Of a DNA stretch of 64,000 nt, positions 54,601 to 63,357 are shown in pieces. The notes beneath the pieces were generated by a model, which saw nothing but the letters and a program-made list of their open reading frames with translations, had not been told where the DNA came from and did no database searches. Both the position numbers and the translations under genes were made by a program. Within the stretch, counting starts at the first letter, position 1. Every line of letters starts with the position of its first letter. Source of the DNA: Bellilinea sp. (lineage in GTDB: Bacteria; Chloroflexota; Anaerolineae; Anaerolineales; Anaerolineaceae); contig BPHQ01000002.1 of assembly GCA_026003615.1 (NCBI GenBank), positions 62,001-126,000 on the forward strand, read 5' to 3'.

Positions 54601-56986
54601 ATGAAATAAAAATATAGTCTGCCCGATTGAGCAGATCAATCATTCGCTCGCGTTTTTCCACTGTATCATCTGCGTAGAGATCGAGCGTTAGATCGCGTGG
54701 GTAAATTCCCCCGTAGGGGTCATACCCCTCTAACCGCAAAGGCAGACCATCATCCCACACGGTTTCATTTACGCCAGCAGCCGGGAAAAATGCAATTTCT
54801 CCATCTCCCTTCACCACATCCATATGAATGGTGTAGGTTTTTCCTGCTTCCACGTTCAGAGGTGGATTCAGTTGAAAACTCACCCTCTCACCCCGCGCAT
54901 CCAGACCATTTGCTGTAAACTCGTCCGTTAGGGATGCACTGCTGAGCGGTTGACCGGTTACACTGCGGTCATACACTGCAACTTGAATTGTTTTCAATCC
55001 TTGCGAGGCAGCCCGGTCCACCAACCGATAAAACACAATTTCTTCCAGTATCCCCGTTCGCAACGGCTGGAAAGTCAGTTCCAGCGGGTGATTTGCCCGG
55101 ACAGCTTCGGTCCAATCCGGCAGGATCTGCCGAAAAGTCCCTTCTTCATTTCGGATCAGAACTGCACCCCCGCCTTGTAACGTAAGGGCTGTTTCGGCGC
55201 CATCAAACTGAACCGAAATCGTATACAGCTTGCCTTCTTCAACTGCCAACGGAAAATCCAGAACGATTCGGTATGGTCGGGGTTGAGTTTCCCCAAAGCT
55301 TTGCATCAAAGATCCCGAACCAATGGCAGCATAGGGATTGCCAGCCTCATGGATGGTGACCACGAGGGTTTTGAGACTATCATTCAAGGTCAGGTCACGG
55401 ATTGAATCGAAGTAAATTTCGCTGATCGTCCCATTTTGAGTCGCGCGAAAACTGGTATGAATGGGCTGCTCACGTTGTATCACTACCAGAGAGTTAAAAG
55501 CCAGCGGTTGATGAAATTCTCCCTCTAAGGTTTTTATCGAAAGATTCACCGGACCGGGCACATTTTGATAAATCCAATGTGACGCTTCAACCCGTGTAAT
55601 TGGGCGGGTGTAAATCCCATCAAAGGCAATAGCCCAGCCAGCGGTCAACCCCAAAACAGCTACACCAAGACCTATTACCCCCCAACGGATAACTTCTCTC
55701 CTGATTGGACTCCTCAAATAACCTCGATTAACCTTTTCCCACATGGTTGGAAGAGTCCAGCCAGCTGCAAGCGCCAAAATGGGATAGATCGGCAATTGAT
55801 AACGCATTGTGGGATTGCCCTGTAAGGATTGCCAGAGGAAATAAAGGATTGCCCATCCCCATACAGCCGTAAAGGGGTGACAGAACCGATACTTGAAAAT
55901 CTGCCACCCCATCCACAGCATTCCCGTCCAGGCCAGCAAACCCATTGGCAGCCCCATTCCCCATAACACCATGTTTTGCAAGGAAAAAGTAACGGGACGA
56001 CGCGCCCATTGTAAAGCGGGTGGAAAATCCACATCACCGCCCGTCTGAGCGATCAAACTTCTCAAATTTTCCACCCACAAAGGATTTGGCAGGATATTCC
56101 AGATTTGTGGTCCTTGAAAAGCATACGGCTGAAAAACGCGAAAAATGATGAAAGCGCTGATCCCTCCTGACAGCAAACCACTCAGCACTGCCCTCAGGAG
56201 AAAATTCCTGTTATTACGCTGGTGCTGGATCAATTTCCATAACAGGACGCCCGGCAGAATCAAAGCCACAACACCAACATGAATCTTGGAAGCAGCCGCC
56301 AAACCGGCTGCTGCCCCAAAGGCAACACAATTCCAAATGAATCTCGTAAAATGCTTTTTATCCAAATTGCCAGCGAATATCCTATTGTCCGTTATTTCTG
56401 GCATGGTTGCCAACCGAACAGCAAAATAAATCGCCAGGGTTGAGAAAAAAGCAGCGAATGTGTCGGTTGTATAAAAATGGGCTTGCTGAATTTGTAATAC
56501 CGCCAGAGCAGAAAAAGCCGCCCCTAAAATCCCTGTCATTTTTCCCCACAGGTGTTCCCCAATCAAAAAAACCACCAAAACGGTTAATAAATCAACCAGC
56601 GCACTCAGACTTCTCCCAACAATTAGGATTTGTTCCCACCCACTACTTGAAAAAAGCCATTCGGTCAAATAGCGAGTTAAGAAAATTGGGAATGTACCAT
56701 ATACAAAAAAGCGATGACCGACATTATGAGGGTTCAATGTGGATTGAGCCGTATCAAAATACACTCCTAGTTGATCAACCGGTTTCAAATCGGCTGTAAC
56801 CCACACCAGAAACCGCTCATCCGGGTGGAGAAATTGTCCCTGACCCCAATCCAAACCTTTGAACCTGAGAAATAATCCAAGCAGTAAAATACCAAGAAAA
56901 GCAGCATCTAAAAGCCAGCTCAATCGCACCGATTCAAGAAAAACCCGGCTTTGTACTTTCCTGGATGTTGTAACATTCTCGCTCAT
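51686..56986 (-). CDS. Giant fusion of GT39-type transferase and DUF2298 protein
   Basis: One 1766-residue frame joins two membrane proteins. Residues 1-480 are a PMT/ArnT-like module with FLHPDERFLVWVTADL in its first loop. Residues about 480-930 are mainly non-membrane and beta-rich, with two similar segments (EEGKLYTISVQFDGAETALT and EAGKTYTIHMDVVKGDGEIA). From about 930 on the protein is a DUF2298 module: EKPMDFAYFNAILKSTIFPP, then GGYINYYYYGFVLVG near 1095, FPFFTFLYADPHAHLFALPL and MNTVFKFYLQAWNLLA, each matching the separate DUF2298 gene at 48751. More than 25 spans are expected. The frame is uninterrupted, so this is a real fusion rather than two misread genes. Confidence 0.85.
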   Translation of the reverse strand: MSENVTTSRKVQSRVFLESVRLSWLLDAAFLGILLLGLFLRFKGLDWGQGQFLHPDERFLVWVTADLKPVDQLGVYFDTAQSTLNPHNVGHRFFVYGTFPIFLTRYLTEWLFSSSGWEQILIVGRSLSALVDLLTVLVVFLIGEHLWGKMTGILGAAFSALAVLQIQQAHFYTTDTFAAFFSTLAIYFAVRLATMPEITDNRIFAGNLDKKHFTRFIWNCVAFGAAAGLAAASKIHVGVVALILPGVLLWKLIQHQRNNRNFLLRAVLSGLLSGGISAFIIFRVFQPYAFQGPQIWNILPNPLWVENLRSLIAQTGGDVDFPPALQWARRPVTFSLQNMVLWGMGLPMGLLAWTGMLWMGWQIFKYRFCHPFTAVWGWAILYFLWQSLQGNPTMRYQLPIYPILALAAGWTLPTMWEKVNRGYLRSPIRREVIRWGVIGLGVAVLGLTAGWAIAFDGIYTRPITRVEASHWIYQNVPGPVNLSIKTLEGEFHQPLAFNSLVVIQREQPIHTSFRATQNGTISEIYFDSIRDLTLNDSLKTLVVTIHEAGNPYAAIGSGSLMQSFGETQPRPYRIVLDFPLAVEEGKLYTISVQFDGAETALTLQGGGAVLIRNEEGTFRQILPDWTEAVRANHPLELTFQPLRTGILEEIVFYRLVDRAASQGLKTIQVAVYDRSVTGQPLSSASLTDEFTANGLDARGERVSFQLNPPLNVEAGKTYTIHMDVVKGDGEIAFFPAAGVNETVWDDGLPLRLEGYDPYGGIYPRDLTLDLYADDTVEKRERMIDLLNRADYIFISSNRQWGTTTRLPERYPLTTAYYRYLLGCPAEKDLLWCYRVAQPGMFSGQLGFELAAVFQSNPKLGGIEINTQFAEEAFTVYDHPKVLIFKKSEGYDPLQTVRILRGVDLSSVIHVLPGKAPSFPANLMLPDHLLAKQRIGGTWAELFNSDGLLNRYPFLGLVVWYLVISILGWIVYPVLRIAMRGLPDRGYPLIKIAGMLSLSWGVWLIASLGGTFERDTITIVFLILLVFSGLAAFWQRDDLIQEFRERKRYYLWVEGIGLAFFIFFTLIRVGNPDLWHPAFGGEKPMDFAYFNAILKSTIFPPYNPWFSGGYINYYYYGFVLVGVPTKWLGIIPSIAYNLILPTMFATFALGAFSAGWNIAAQFVKESSQSDEKTTGIRSSFGKPLWVGIGAAIAALILGNLGTARMIWHGLMRLAMTGSSLEEANFFLKLSWTVQGISRFLTGARLPYSTGDWYWIPSRALPGEAITEFPFFTFLYADPHAHLFALPLTMLALGWCLSVVFGQWRWGFGRIKPVAGFLLSMLVGGLAIGVLRPTNTWDMPTYLGLGVSALFYAAIRYGISNGNYLKGFPVWLKRFGVALGASLLLTGMSFLLFMPYSFWYAQGYGSVQIWEGGRSPVASYLTHWGLFFFVIASWLIYETINWMANTPLSALEKLRPWRFWIFSGLGIYLLAVVLLNVSLKVEIAFYPLTLAVWCLILLLRPNQSDAKRAVLFLIGTGVILTLMVEVIVLVGDIGRMNTVFKFYLQAWNLLAIGSAAAAGWLLPAIEREWKSGWKPIWQLGLSALIVAAMLYPLMAGVAKVRDRMSSIAPHGLDGMAYMRTAEYSDQGRTMDLGQDYRAIRWMQENVKGSPVIVEANTPLYRWGSRFSIYTGLPTIIGWDWHQRQQRAAVPNDFSVQNRIFDVAEIYNSLSKETIRELLDRYDVQYIIVGQLEQAYYEEAGLSKFPQWDGELWKEVYRDMDTAIYEVIP

Positions 56987-59202
56987 GGCTGAACCGTATC
57001 CTCTACTGCACCAGCCGGAGGCACAAAGTAGAGCAGAAAATCTTTTCCTTCCAATTCAACATCATAAAAATACAACCAGCCAGTCGGGTATAACTCCTGC
57101 AATTTATGAACAGCATCCTCATCACGTGGATTAATCACAAATAACTTTGCCCGTTTCTCGTTCAATGTTGTTTCAAATTGATCAGGCCACAGGGCATAAT
57201 CTTTCATTGGATAACCCGCATTGATTCCCACCAGGCGGGTATCTACCCAATGGGGATAAGGCACCACATACGCTGTATCCGGGTTGCCCTGCGACTCGCT
57301 GAAACCACGAATCACCGCTCCAATTTGAGAGGTATTCCACGCCCCAGCCATGAACTGCCGGTCAAATTGCCGGAATACCAGATCATAATTGGCAGAACCA
57401 ATGAAAAAGAGCAGGAAAGCAGTTACCGCAACAGGAATGACACGGGAAAGGCCGACCGAATAACGCCGTTCGAAAGAGCGCATGACAGCATCCAATCCCA
57501 CCGCCGCTAAAATGAAAACCGGGATGATTGCTCCGCCGCTGCGGTTTAGGGATGGATTTTCTTCCGGAAAAGCAAGCGAAAGGATCGAAGGCATCATCAA
57601 GAGTGGGATAGATACTAACAGGAAAAGGTCAAGCCAGTGGCGTTGACGAATGTAACGAATGACCACAAGCGCACTGCCAAGAAAAAACAGTGCTGCACTA
57701 ATCACATCCAACGCCGGACGATTGGGAATAGAATGAACCCAGATATTCCCATTTTTGTAGAAGAACATAATCATGGACTTCCACAAATTATTGAGAAAAA
57801 TAATCCAAACCGGTGCCGGATATACCGTTTCAGTCTCACCAACTCGGCTCAAAGCCCGATAGGCAAACATTTCCGGCTCACTGAGTGCGTAGCGAAGCAA
57901 GGGCAGGAACACTACAAGAGAAGTCACTGCCAACAGGATAAGGCCCACAACGGCTTCGCGCCGATTCCCACTGGATTGACGGTGAAACAGATAAATCAGA
58001 ACTGCCGCAACAACGACAACGGGGACGAGACGTGCCGGACTGTAACCATGTAATCCTAATCCCAGAAAAATTCCCGCCCAGATAAAATCATTCCGGTTAC
58101 GATATTTCAATCCTTTGACTAGAAAGTAGAGCGTTGGCGCAGCGAACAGTGGATACAGCGGAAACCGCAACCCGATTCGAGCGATCACATTTGCCCAATA
58201 AGCAACGCCCGCCAGCAAAAATGCAAACAGCGCAACCCGCTTTCCACCAACTTCCTTTCCCAGTAAGTAAATGAAGGGCAAAGTCAGCACACCTGCCAGA
58301 GCAGTTCCAATCTTTAGACTCATAAACGAAAGTTTGGTACCTGCCACAATGGCAATCAATGCCGTAAGGTACATTTGGATGGCTTCACGCCCGGTGTTAC
58401 GCGGGAAAAAGATGGAAGTTTGTCCCTGCAGCACATCCGCCACATCCATTAATTTTTCAGCATGGTCACTGAACATTTCTCCCGGAACTTCACTCAACCG
58501 GTAAAAACGGAAAAAAACCACAACTCCAATCGCCAGCAAAACCAGCATACTCCAGGGTGTGATCCGGATTATCCATTGCGGTGCGTGAAAAAACGATCTG
58601 ATTTTACTTTTCAAACTCACCCGGCTTCGAGAAGGGATATAAAACGCTGCTACGAGGGCTGCTGTACCTGTCAGCCACAGGGTGAGGTTTATTGTATTAA
58701 AACGGTTTCCGCTGAAAAAGATAAAAGACAGGAGCAATAAAGGGATTGAAAGCACGAGCGGATTCCGGCTTATCGTTACCGGCATAGGGATAGAAGATGG
58801 ATCTTCGTAATCCGGCACCAGCCACTCTTTGGAGAACACCGCAAAAAGCAGGGAAGCAAGGGCCAGACCATAAAAAATCAAAGCAACGTTGACTTGCTGA
58901 CGAGGGGGTTCTAAAAAAGATTGCCCAACCACTGCCAGAACAAACGCCACCAGTGTCCGCCACCCAAGGGGTTGTTTATCTTGGCTTATGGGTTGCGATG
59001 CAACCTTCACCGGTTCGAGCTTTTCTTCAACCTTTTCTTCAGTGAACCTGGAAGAACTGGTTAAGTCTTTTTTTGCTTCAAAAACAGGTTGATCGGGGGT
59101 AGCCTCTTTATCCCTGGCCAAAAGAGTCGGTGGCTTGCCTTTCCAAGGCATCAGTAAGGCTTTGACATAATCCAGAACAGTAGGTTCTTTCGATTCGTTC
59201 AT
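56983..59202 (-). CDS. GT39-type (PMT/ArnT-like) membrane glycosyltransferase
   Basis: The 739-residue protein has a soluble N-terminal stretch of about 75 residues, two or three spans, then a PMT_2-like module. The first loop reads EVPGEMFSDHAEKLMDVADV near residue 243, with the acidic Asp of the family, followed by FPRNTGREAIQMYLTALI and many spans. A small outside domain ends it. It should transfer a sugar from a lipid-linked donor to an outside acceptor. The stop overlaps the start of the 1766-residue gene by four bases. A promoter with 17-base spacing lies directly upstream, so a new transcription unit may begin here. Confidence 0.85.
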   Translation of the reverse strand: MNESKEPTVLDYVKALLMPWKGKPPTLLARDKEATPDQPVFEAKKDLTSSSRFTEEKVEEKLEPVKVASQPISQDKQPLGWRTLVAFVLAVVGQSFLEPPRQQVNVALIFYGLALASLLFAVFSKEWLVPDYEDPSSIPMPVTISRNPLVLSIPLLLLSFIFFSGNRFNTINLTLWLTGTAALVAAFYIPSRSRVSLKSKIRSFFHAPQWIIRITPWSMLVLLAIGVVVFFRFYRLSEVPGEMFSDHAEKLMDVADVLQGQTSIFFPRNTGREAIQMYLTALIAIVAGTKLSFMSLKIGTALAGVLTLPFIYLLGKEVGGKRVALFAFLLAGVAYWANVIARIGLRFPLYPLFAAPTLYFLVKGLKYRNRNDFIWAGIFLGLGLHGYSPARLVPVVVVAAVLIYLFHRQSSGNRREAVVGLILLAVTSLVVFLPLLRYALSEPEMFAYRALSRVGETETVYPAPVWIIFLNNLWKSMIMFFYKNGNIWVHSIPNRPALDVISAALFFLGSALVVIRYIRQRHWLDLFLLVSIPLLMMPSILSLAFPEENPSLNRSGGAIIPVFILAAVGLDAVMRSFERRYSVGLSRVIPVAVTAFLLFFIGSANYDLVFRQFDRQFMAGAWNTSQIGAVIRGFSESQGNPDTAYVVPYPHWVDTRLVGINAGYPMKDYALWPDQFETTLNEKRAKLFVINPRDEDAVHKLQELYPTGWLYFYDVELEGKDFLLYFVPPAGAVEDTVQP

Positions 59203-59240
59203 GGTTCGGAGGAAGAATCAATTCATCACTACGATGGTAT

Positions 59241-59269
59241 ATCTTACATCAGGCTCTAATTACTGACAA
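59241..59269 (-). promoter_or_regulatory. Promoter ahead of the GT39-DUF2298 gene group
   Basis: On the minus strand TTGTCA (59264-59269) and TAAGAT (59241-59246) are exactly 17 bases apart, about 39 bases before the ATG at 59202. Confidence 0.65.
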
Positions 59270-59281
59270 GCGCTTCCAGGA

Positions 59282-60100
59282 TCAAGTATTTTTTAAATGC
59301 GTTTTTCGAGCAACATAAAAAGAATAAACGCCATTGTCTTGTTCAGGTGACTCCAGGTACACTCCCTCACATATCTTGCGAGTGATTGCCAGATTCCATG
59401 GTTGACTCACCAGAATCCATCGCTTAAACAACCAACGCATGATTAAGGATGGTAGACCAAAATAATGGCCCCATTCCAAAATGGCTAAAGCACGTGGTGA
59501 AAAATAATCCCAATGACGCAACACTTCAAAACCTGCATTGTGCAGACGATTTTTCCAGACTGTAAAATCATCACAATGGTAATGGCGAGAGATGCGGTTA
59601 AAAAATCTCCGGTATTGTTGCGCCATACCTGTCAAACCAACTTGATCGAATAACCGGGCAATGGACAGATTTTCCAGAAAACGGTGATTGGGAACACAGA
59701 ACACAAACAAGCCACCCGTTTTGAGAACCCGTGCGGTTTCTTCCAGCACAGGATTTAAGTCGGTTATATGTTCTAACACCGAATTACTGACCACACTGGC
59801 AAAAGTTTCATCCTTGAAGGGCATTCGGGAACCACTGCCTCGTAAAGTAAGGCGATAAGTGCTTCTCCTGGCTGCCTCTCTGACCGGATTCCACCACGGG
59901 TCCAAACCAACTGTCAGGGGCTTTTCAAAAGCAATCGAGGCGAAGTGTCCATCTCCACAACCCAAATCGAGAACCGGCTCATTGAGTTCAATGATTTGGT
60001 AAAATCGGGCTTCAACTGCGCGAAGCATACCCCGAAAATAGGGTAATTCACGGATATTAAGCCACAAAAAATCTTTCTCAATAGATGAAGTCTGCCCCAA
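59282..60100 (-). CDS. Class I SAM-dependent methyltransferase
   Basis: The 272-residue protein has motif I at 43-52 (VLDLGCGDGHFASIAF), an acidic residue after beta-2 (VGLDPWW), motif SVVSNSVLEHITDLN and GGLFVFCVPNHRFLE, the methyltransferase type-11 pattern seen in polysaccharide and lipid modification clusters. No membrane span is present, though the C-terminal part is hydrophobic. The acceptor is unknown; neighbours suggest a sugar or lipid-linked glycan. The start appears to be TTG at 60100 with GAGG 13 bases upstream; the GT4 stop lies 20 bases before it, so they share a message. Confidence 0.85.
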   Translation of the reverse strand: MGQTSSIEKDFLWLNIRELPYFRGMLRAVEARFYQIIELNEPVLDLGCGDGHFASIAFEKPLTVGLDPWWNPVREAARRSTYRLTLRGSGSRMPFKDETFASVVSNSVLEHITDLNPVLEETARVLKTGGLFVFCVPNHRFLENLSIARLFDQVGLTGMAQQYRRFFNRISRHYHCDDFTVWKNRLHNAGFEVLRHWDYFSPRALAILEWGHYFGLPSLIMRWLFKRWILVSQPWNLAITRKICEGVYLESPEQDNGVYSFYVARKTHLKNT

Positions 60101-60119
60101 AGCCTGTCAACCTCAAAAA

Positions 60120-61289
60120 TCAGAATTTACGAAGATTTTGTTGTATCTCAGCAAATAATTTTTCATATTCTTCAGCAATCGTATCCGGCAGATACCGCTG
60201 GCGAATAGGTTGAGGATCTCGAATATAAGCCTGCCGATTACCCAACACCTCCAACAAAGCATTTGCCAGACCGTTCGAATCGCCAATTTCAACCACCTTT
60301 CCCATTTCGTGAATCCGGACAGGTTGCCGCACGCCGGGTAAATTGGATGCTATGGAAGGGGTTCCGCTGATCATGGCTTCAATTTGAACAAGACCAAATG
60401 CTTCGGTTGAATTCAACGAGGGTAATACTAAAACATCCAAATTGGGGTAAAAACAAGCCATCTGTTCGGGAGGAAGATTTCCAAGAAACTGCCATGCCCC
60501 ACTTTGTTGAAAACGAGCAATGCGAGGCATAATTTTGGCATAATAAGCCTCTTCTCCTACAATATTTTGGTAAGTGCCAGCAAATTGCACCTGAGCATTG
60601 GGATAAACCTCCAAAACCCTGGGCAAGGCTTCAACCAGCACCTCCACACCCTTTTCGGTTGCCAGCCGAGCAGCCATCCCAATCACAGGTTTGCGATTTT
60701 GTGGATTTGTGCGCTGACGGAATTCTCGAATCATCTGAGGTGAGACTTGCGGCAATTCCACAGGCGGGGGAATAACCTTCAATTTATGCAGATAACGGCG
60801 AAGATAAGGAGAATTTTCCGCATAATCCTGAGTATAAGTCACAATCCGATGAGTAAACTTAGCAGCAAGTTCATTCATCAGCAAAACAGCCTGGTTTGCC
60901 GCCCAGCTAAGCACCCCCGGTGGCATTCTCAAATCACAATGGTAGGTGATAACAGTGGGTTTCTTAAGCAACCGACCACGTAAAGCCACCCCCGCCGCAT
61001 CAAATTGCGGCAGGTGCAGTTGAATCACATCGTGTTCGCTCACCAGCCGATTCGCAGTAATGCCGAACGAAGGCATGATCACCCCCTTGCTGACCCGCAT
61101 TAAAACCGGCACTCGTACAATTCTTACCCCGGCTGCCTCCTCTTCCACTGGCAGCGATTTATCATACTGCGAGGTCATTACCGTAACCGTATGCCCCCGG
61201 CGAGCAAAAGCCTGCGCCAATCTTTCTGCGTATATCGTCAACCCTGAGGTATGAGGGCGATAATAAGTCAGGATGATCAGAATACGCAT
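60120..61289 (-). CDS. Glycosyltransferase family 4 (GT-B fold)
   Basis: From the ATG at 61289 the protein has 389 residues and begins MRILIILTYYRPHTSGLTIY, the normal GT4 start. The C-terminal half holds KPVIGMAARLATEKGVEVLV and the nucleotide-sugar-binding E-x7-E pattern in EAFGLVQIEAMISGTPSIAS. These enzymes use a nucleotide-activated sugar in the cytoplasm to extend a glycan or glycolipid. An upstream codon at 61352 would overlap the epimerase gene by about 60 bases and lacks a better ribosome site, so the shorter form is preferred. It lies directly after the epimerase gene. Confidence 0.9.
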   Translation of the reverse strand: MRILIILTYYRPHTSGLTIYAERLAQAFARRGHTVTVMTSQYDKSLPVEEEAAGVRIVRVPVLMRVSKGVIMPSFGITANRLVSEHDVIQLHLPQFDAAGVALRGRLLKKPTVITYHCDLRMPPGVLSWAANQAVLLMNELAAKFTHRIVTYTQDYAENSPYLRRYLHKLKVIPPPVELPQVSPQMIREFRQRTNPQNRKPVIGMAARLATEKGVEVLVEALPRVLEVYPNAQVQFAGTYQNIVGEEAYYAKIMPRIARFQQSGAWQFLGNLPPEQMACFYPNLDVLVLPSLNSTEAFGLVQIEAMISGTPSIASNLPGVRQPVRIHEMGKVVEIGDSNGLANALLEVLGNRQAYIRDPQPIRQRYLPDTIAEEYEKLFAEIQQNLRKF

Positions 61290-61293
61290 AACC

Positions 61294-62319
61294 CTAGAAT
61301 AAATCCTGATTGGTCTTGACCCACTCAAATAGGCGTTGTATACCTTCTTCAACGCCGACTTTGGGTTTCCAGCCCAGCAGCTTCTGCGCTTTGCGAATAT
61401 CTGAAATAAAAACTCGCTGATCGCCCGGCCGCCAATCCCCTCTTTTTATGGGGATATTTTCGCCGAGGAGTTTTTCGAGCAATTGGCCAAACTCTTCCCA
61501 AACGGAAATGGTTAATTCGGCTCCTCCGCCAATATTAAAGACCTGGCCAGCAGCAAGGTCTATATGTTCAATGGCAAGATCGTAGACATCGCAAAGGTCC
61601 TCAACAAAAAGGACATCCCGCACTTGCTTGCCATCACCATAAATTGTAATTGGCAGCCGTTTGACCGCCGCAATCACAAACCATGCCACCCAACCCTGAT
61701 CTTCAATGCCAAACTGCCGCGTGCCGTAGATACAAGATTGGCGCATGACCACTGTACGCAAGCCGTAAATCCGGGCATAATCGCGGGTGTATTGGTCTCC
61801 GCACCCTTTCGAGCAACCATAGGGAGAATGAAAATCCAGTCCAAAGGTTTCTGGAATGCCCAAGGGATAATCCACATACGCATAACGACTTTCCAGCTCC
61901 TTGACCCTTACCTCCTCCATTCCGCCGTATACCTTATTCGTAGAAGCATATATCACAATCGGATCGCGACCGGAAAGCCGGGCCGCTTCTAAAACATTGA
62001 AAGTTCCCAAAGCATTGACTTCGAAGTCGTTTCGAGGGTCAACCACCGAGGTCGTCACTGCAACCTGCCCGGCCAGATGTACAATCACATCCGCTTGTGC
62101 GGCAGCCTCTTGAATTGATTGAAAATCACGAACATCCGCCCGAACAAGTCGAAATGAGTTCTCACCATAGATATTTTTCAACCAATTCAGATTGCGGATA
62201 GCGCCGGCACGGGACAAATTATCAAAAACAGTTACCTGCTCGCCTCTTTGTAAAAGCCGGGCAACATAATTTGAACCGATAAAACCCGCCCCGCCGGTGA
62301 TTAAGTAGTTTCTCGGCAT
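61294..62319 (-). CDS. NAD-dependent epimerase, CDP-paratose 2-epimerase-like
   Basis: The 341-residue protein is an extended short-chain dehydrogenase: TGGAGFIGS at 8-16 binds NAD, and Tyr167 and Lys171 in HSPYGCSKG form the catalytic pair. FDNLSRAGAIRNLNWLK, YASTNKVYGG and MRQSCIYGTRQFGIEDQGWV are strikingly like RfbE, CDP-paratose 2-epimerase, which makes CDP-tyvelose. A dideoxyhexose role is not proven, as no CDP-glucose dehydratase gene lies in the window. GGAGG seven bases ahead selects the ATG at 62319; an ATG six bases earlier sits directly on the ribosome site. Confidence 0.87.
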   Translation of the reverse strand: MPRNYLITGGAGFIGSNYVARLLQRGEQVTVFDNLSRAGAIRNLNWLKNIYGENSFRLVRADVRDFQSIQEAAAQADVIVHLAGQVAVTTSVVDPRNDFEVNALGTFNVLEAARLSGRDPIVIYASTNKVYGGMEEVRVKELESRYAYVDYPLGIPETFGLDFHSPYGCSKGCGDQYTRDYARIYGLRTVVMRQSCIYGTRQFGIEDQGWVAWFVIAAVKRLPITIYGDGKQVRDVLFVEDLCDVYDLAIEHIDLAAGQVFNIGGGAELTISVWEEFGQLLEKLLGENIPIKRGDWRPGDQRVFISDIRKAQKLLGWKPKVGVEEGIQRLFEWVKTNQDLF

Positions 62320-62337
62320 ATACATTCCTCCCCGGTT

Positions 62338-63357
62338 TCAGTATGATGATGGATTAATGACCCTGGCTTGAATATCCTTCAAAAAAGTTCCAACAGATTT
62401 TCCCTGTCGAACGAGGGCAGTTAGACCTAAAATGCCGGTAACCACGAATTGAATGAAGTGAAGAGTAATCGCATAAGCCAAAGCCGCAGTCTGATCAATC
62501 CCCAAAATGGTTAGCGCACCAACTATAGAAGCCTCAAAAGTCCCCAAAGCCGCCGGAGCAGAGGGAATGGCGATTCCCATTGCCAGGACTGCATCGGTAA
62601 ACATTCCCCACCAGAACGGTGCTTGAGGATTAATTGGAAGCAGGAAGACGTAATAAGTGGAAACGGCTACTCCCCAAGAAACGCCAACCCAAAACAGACT
62701 GAGGAGAAACTGGCGCGGCTCAGACAAAGTTGACAACCCCTGCATGAGCGCGTTTAATTGGGGAACAACCACCCTGCGGACGAACCCCCACTTTGCCCCA
62801 ACTTTCTCTACAATGCCAATAACCCATTCCTGGTTACGGGACATGAGAAATAATATCAATAAACCGGCGATCACCAATCCTAATGTCAGGAGAGCAACTG
62901 ACCGCGCCCAGGCCATGCCCAAAGCCAGCGGTAAAGTTGCCAGCAATAACCCTGCTGCAATCGCCAGATCAAAGGCTCGTTCGATCACGATGCTGGAAAG
63001 TACGCGAGCAGGTGATAGATGCGCCGCCTGTCCTAACAACAAAGCCCGTCCAAATTCACCCGCTCGAAACGGGAATAAATTATTTAAGAGATAACCTTGA
63101 TTAATCGCCCAAAAGGTCTGGCTGATCGTGGCATGGTTGCCCAGAATAGCCCGCCATGCCACAGCCCGCACGATCAAGAAGAATATAGTCAAAAGCACCG
63201 CTGCCACGATGAAATGAATGGGTATTCTGGCAATGGCTGGCCCCAACTCATCCCATTGAGCCAGCCGAAAAACCACAAATAAAGCAATCATGCTGACCAG
63301 AACACCGGGTAGCCAACGTCCGATGTTTTTGACAGTTCCTTTTTGTTGAGTGTTCAA
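62338..63357 (-). CDS. UPF0104 / lysylphosphatidylglycerol-synthase-like membrane protein
   Basis: From TTG at 63357 the protein has 339 residues and about eight membrane spans. NLFPFRAGEFGRALLLGQ, ARVLSSIVIERAFDLAIAAG and IPSAPAALGTFEASIVGAL are the motifs of the UPF0104 family, related to the membrane half of MprF and to AglD; several members act in glycolipid synthesis or flipping. The chosen TTG overlaps the lepA stop (TTGA) and is preceded by GGAGGA; any earlier start would run deep into lepA. No aminoacyl-transfer domain is present, so lysyl-PG synthesis is unlikely. Confidence 0.85.
   Translation of the reverse strand: MNTQQKGTVKNIGRWLPGVLVSMIALFVVFRLAQWDELGPAIARIPIHFIVAAVLLTIFFLIVRAVAWRAILGNHATISQTFWAINQGYLLNNLFPFRAGEFGRALLLGQAAHLSPARVLSSIVIERAFDLAIAAGLLLATLPLALGMAWARSVALLTLGLVIAGLLILFLMSRNQEWVIGIVEKVGAKWGFVRRVVVPQLNALMQGLSTLSEPRQFLLSLFWVGVSWGVAVSTYYVFLLPINPQAPFWWGMFTDAVLAMGIAIPSAPAALGTFEASIVGALTILGIDQTAALAYAITLHFIQFVVTGILGLTALVRQGKSVGTFLKDIQARVINPSSY

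Noticed and set aside
51686-56986. Two genes wrongly joined by a missed stop
   Set aside because: The frame is open throughout, with no second ribosome site or start cluster near residue 930; only a sequencing error could produce the join.
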